DNA of 64,000 nucleotides from Desulfatitalea sp. BRH_c12. GTDB taxonomy: Bacteria; Desulfobacterota; Desulfobacteria; Desulfobacterales; Desulfosarcinaceae. The translations under genes and the position numbers were made by a program. Shown piece by piece: positions 63,746 to 64,000 of the stretch. Within the stretch, counting starts at the first letter, position 1, and every line of letters starts with the position of its first letter. The stretch lies in contig LADR01000047.1 of assembly GCA_000961655.1 (NCBI GenBank), positions 186,001-250,000 on the forward strand. The letters run 5' to 3'. Below the pieces are notes generated by a model, which did no database searches, was not told the DNA's origin, and saw nothing but the letters and a program-made list of their open reading frames with translations.

Positions 63746-64000
63746 ATGAATGATTACCAACAGGAACAATGGGACGCCCTGCTGAAAGCGCGCTTGGGGC
63801 TGACACGCTTAAGTAGCGTCGACATCGACGCTTTAATGGTCGCGATCGACATTTATATGGCATTCCGCCATCAAGTGGATGATTTCCAAAGCGTACACTT
63901 TACGGACCAATGTACCCGAAGCTGTTTCGAAAACCATCGCAGTGCCTGCTGCAGCAAGGATGGGATCGTTACCTTCTGGGGCGACGTCGTCATCAATACC
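63746..64000 (+). CDS. Cys-rich hypothetical protein, N-terminal part (runs off the right edge)
   Basis: From ATG 63746 (AAGGA 6-10 bases upstream) 85 codons are open to the window end. The protein starts MNDYQQEQWDALL and has the cysteine stretch CTRSCFENHRSACCSKDG, which may bind a metal, followed by ITVF-like hydrophobic residues. No family was recognised. Confidence 0.6.
   Translation, partial: MNDYQQEQWDALLKARLGLTRLSSVDIDALMVAIDIYMAFRHQVDDFQSVHFTDQCTRSCFENHRSACCSKDGIVTFWGDVVINT

Overview
The window reads as a chromosomal segment of a motile, free-living member of the Desulfobacterota (former Deltaproteobacteria), probably related to the Desulfobacterales / Desulfosarcina group. This is inferred from a contiguous sigma54/sigma28-driven flagellar regulon, a TRAP transporter, LarB, Kdo-LPS synthesis and preQ0 genes; no rRNA marker is present. 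About 36 kb (1-38.6 kb) is one flagellar locus. It opens with the 5' end of a flagellin gene on the minus strand. Two sigma54 enhancer-binding proteins follow, with a FliH-like protein between them, then flgBC-fliEFG-fliHI-fliJK-flgDE, a stator and C-ring block (motA-motB-motB-fliLMN), the export gate (fliOPQR-flhBA), flhF-flhG-fliA, the distal rod and ring genes (flgFGAHIJ), the sigma28-type flgMNKL group and a second stator pair (motAB, minus strand).

Five GG-N10-GC sigma54 promoters (near 895, 2855, 4576, 14605 and 28493) precede the regulators and the early structural operons. Three sigma28-like promoters precede flagellin, flgM and the second motAB. This fits a sigma54 -> FliA/FlgM -> late-gene cascade. 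The locus has unusual features: FliH and FliI are one polypeptide; FlhF carries a C-terminal Ada-type Cys4 (His/Cys) metal-binding domain; one of two tandem MotBs has lost the ion-carrying Asp; the second enhancer-binding protein has a receiver domain without its phospho-acceptor; and a ~150 bp terminal-inverted-repeat element occurs three times, once right at the expected transcription start of that regulator.

From 38.8 kb on the content is housekeeping and accessory: an HDOD protein, larB, kdsB, a universal-stress protein, a DctPQM TRAP transporter with a divergent double-TetR regulator, a membrane-anchored coiled-coil protein, guaA, a TrpF-like protein without the catalytic Cys, efp, a frameshifted DUF3047 remnant, a CorC/CNNM protein, a helicase-exonuclease fusion that joins MrfA and MrfB, a DUF89-containing protein, queC-queE, manA, a GGDEF response regulator, a degenerate cyclase-like protein, and the start of a Cys-rich hypothetical gene at the right edge.

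No tRNA, rRNA, CRISPR array, transposase or phage gene was recognised. Motif calls and family names come from reading the sequence and recalled family features; no database search was run.
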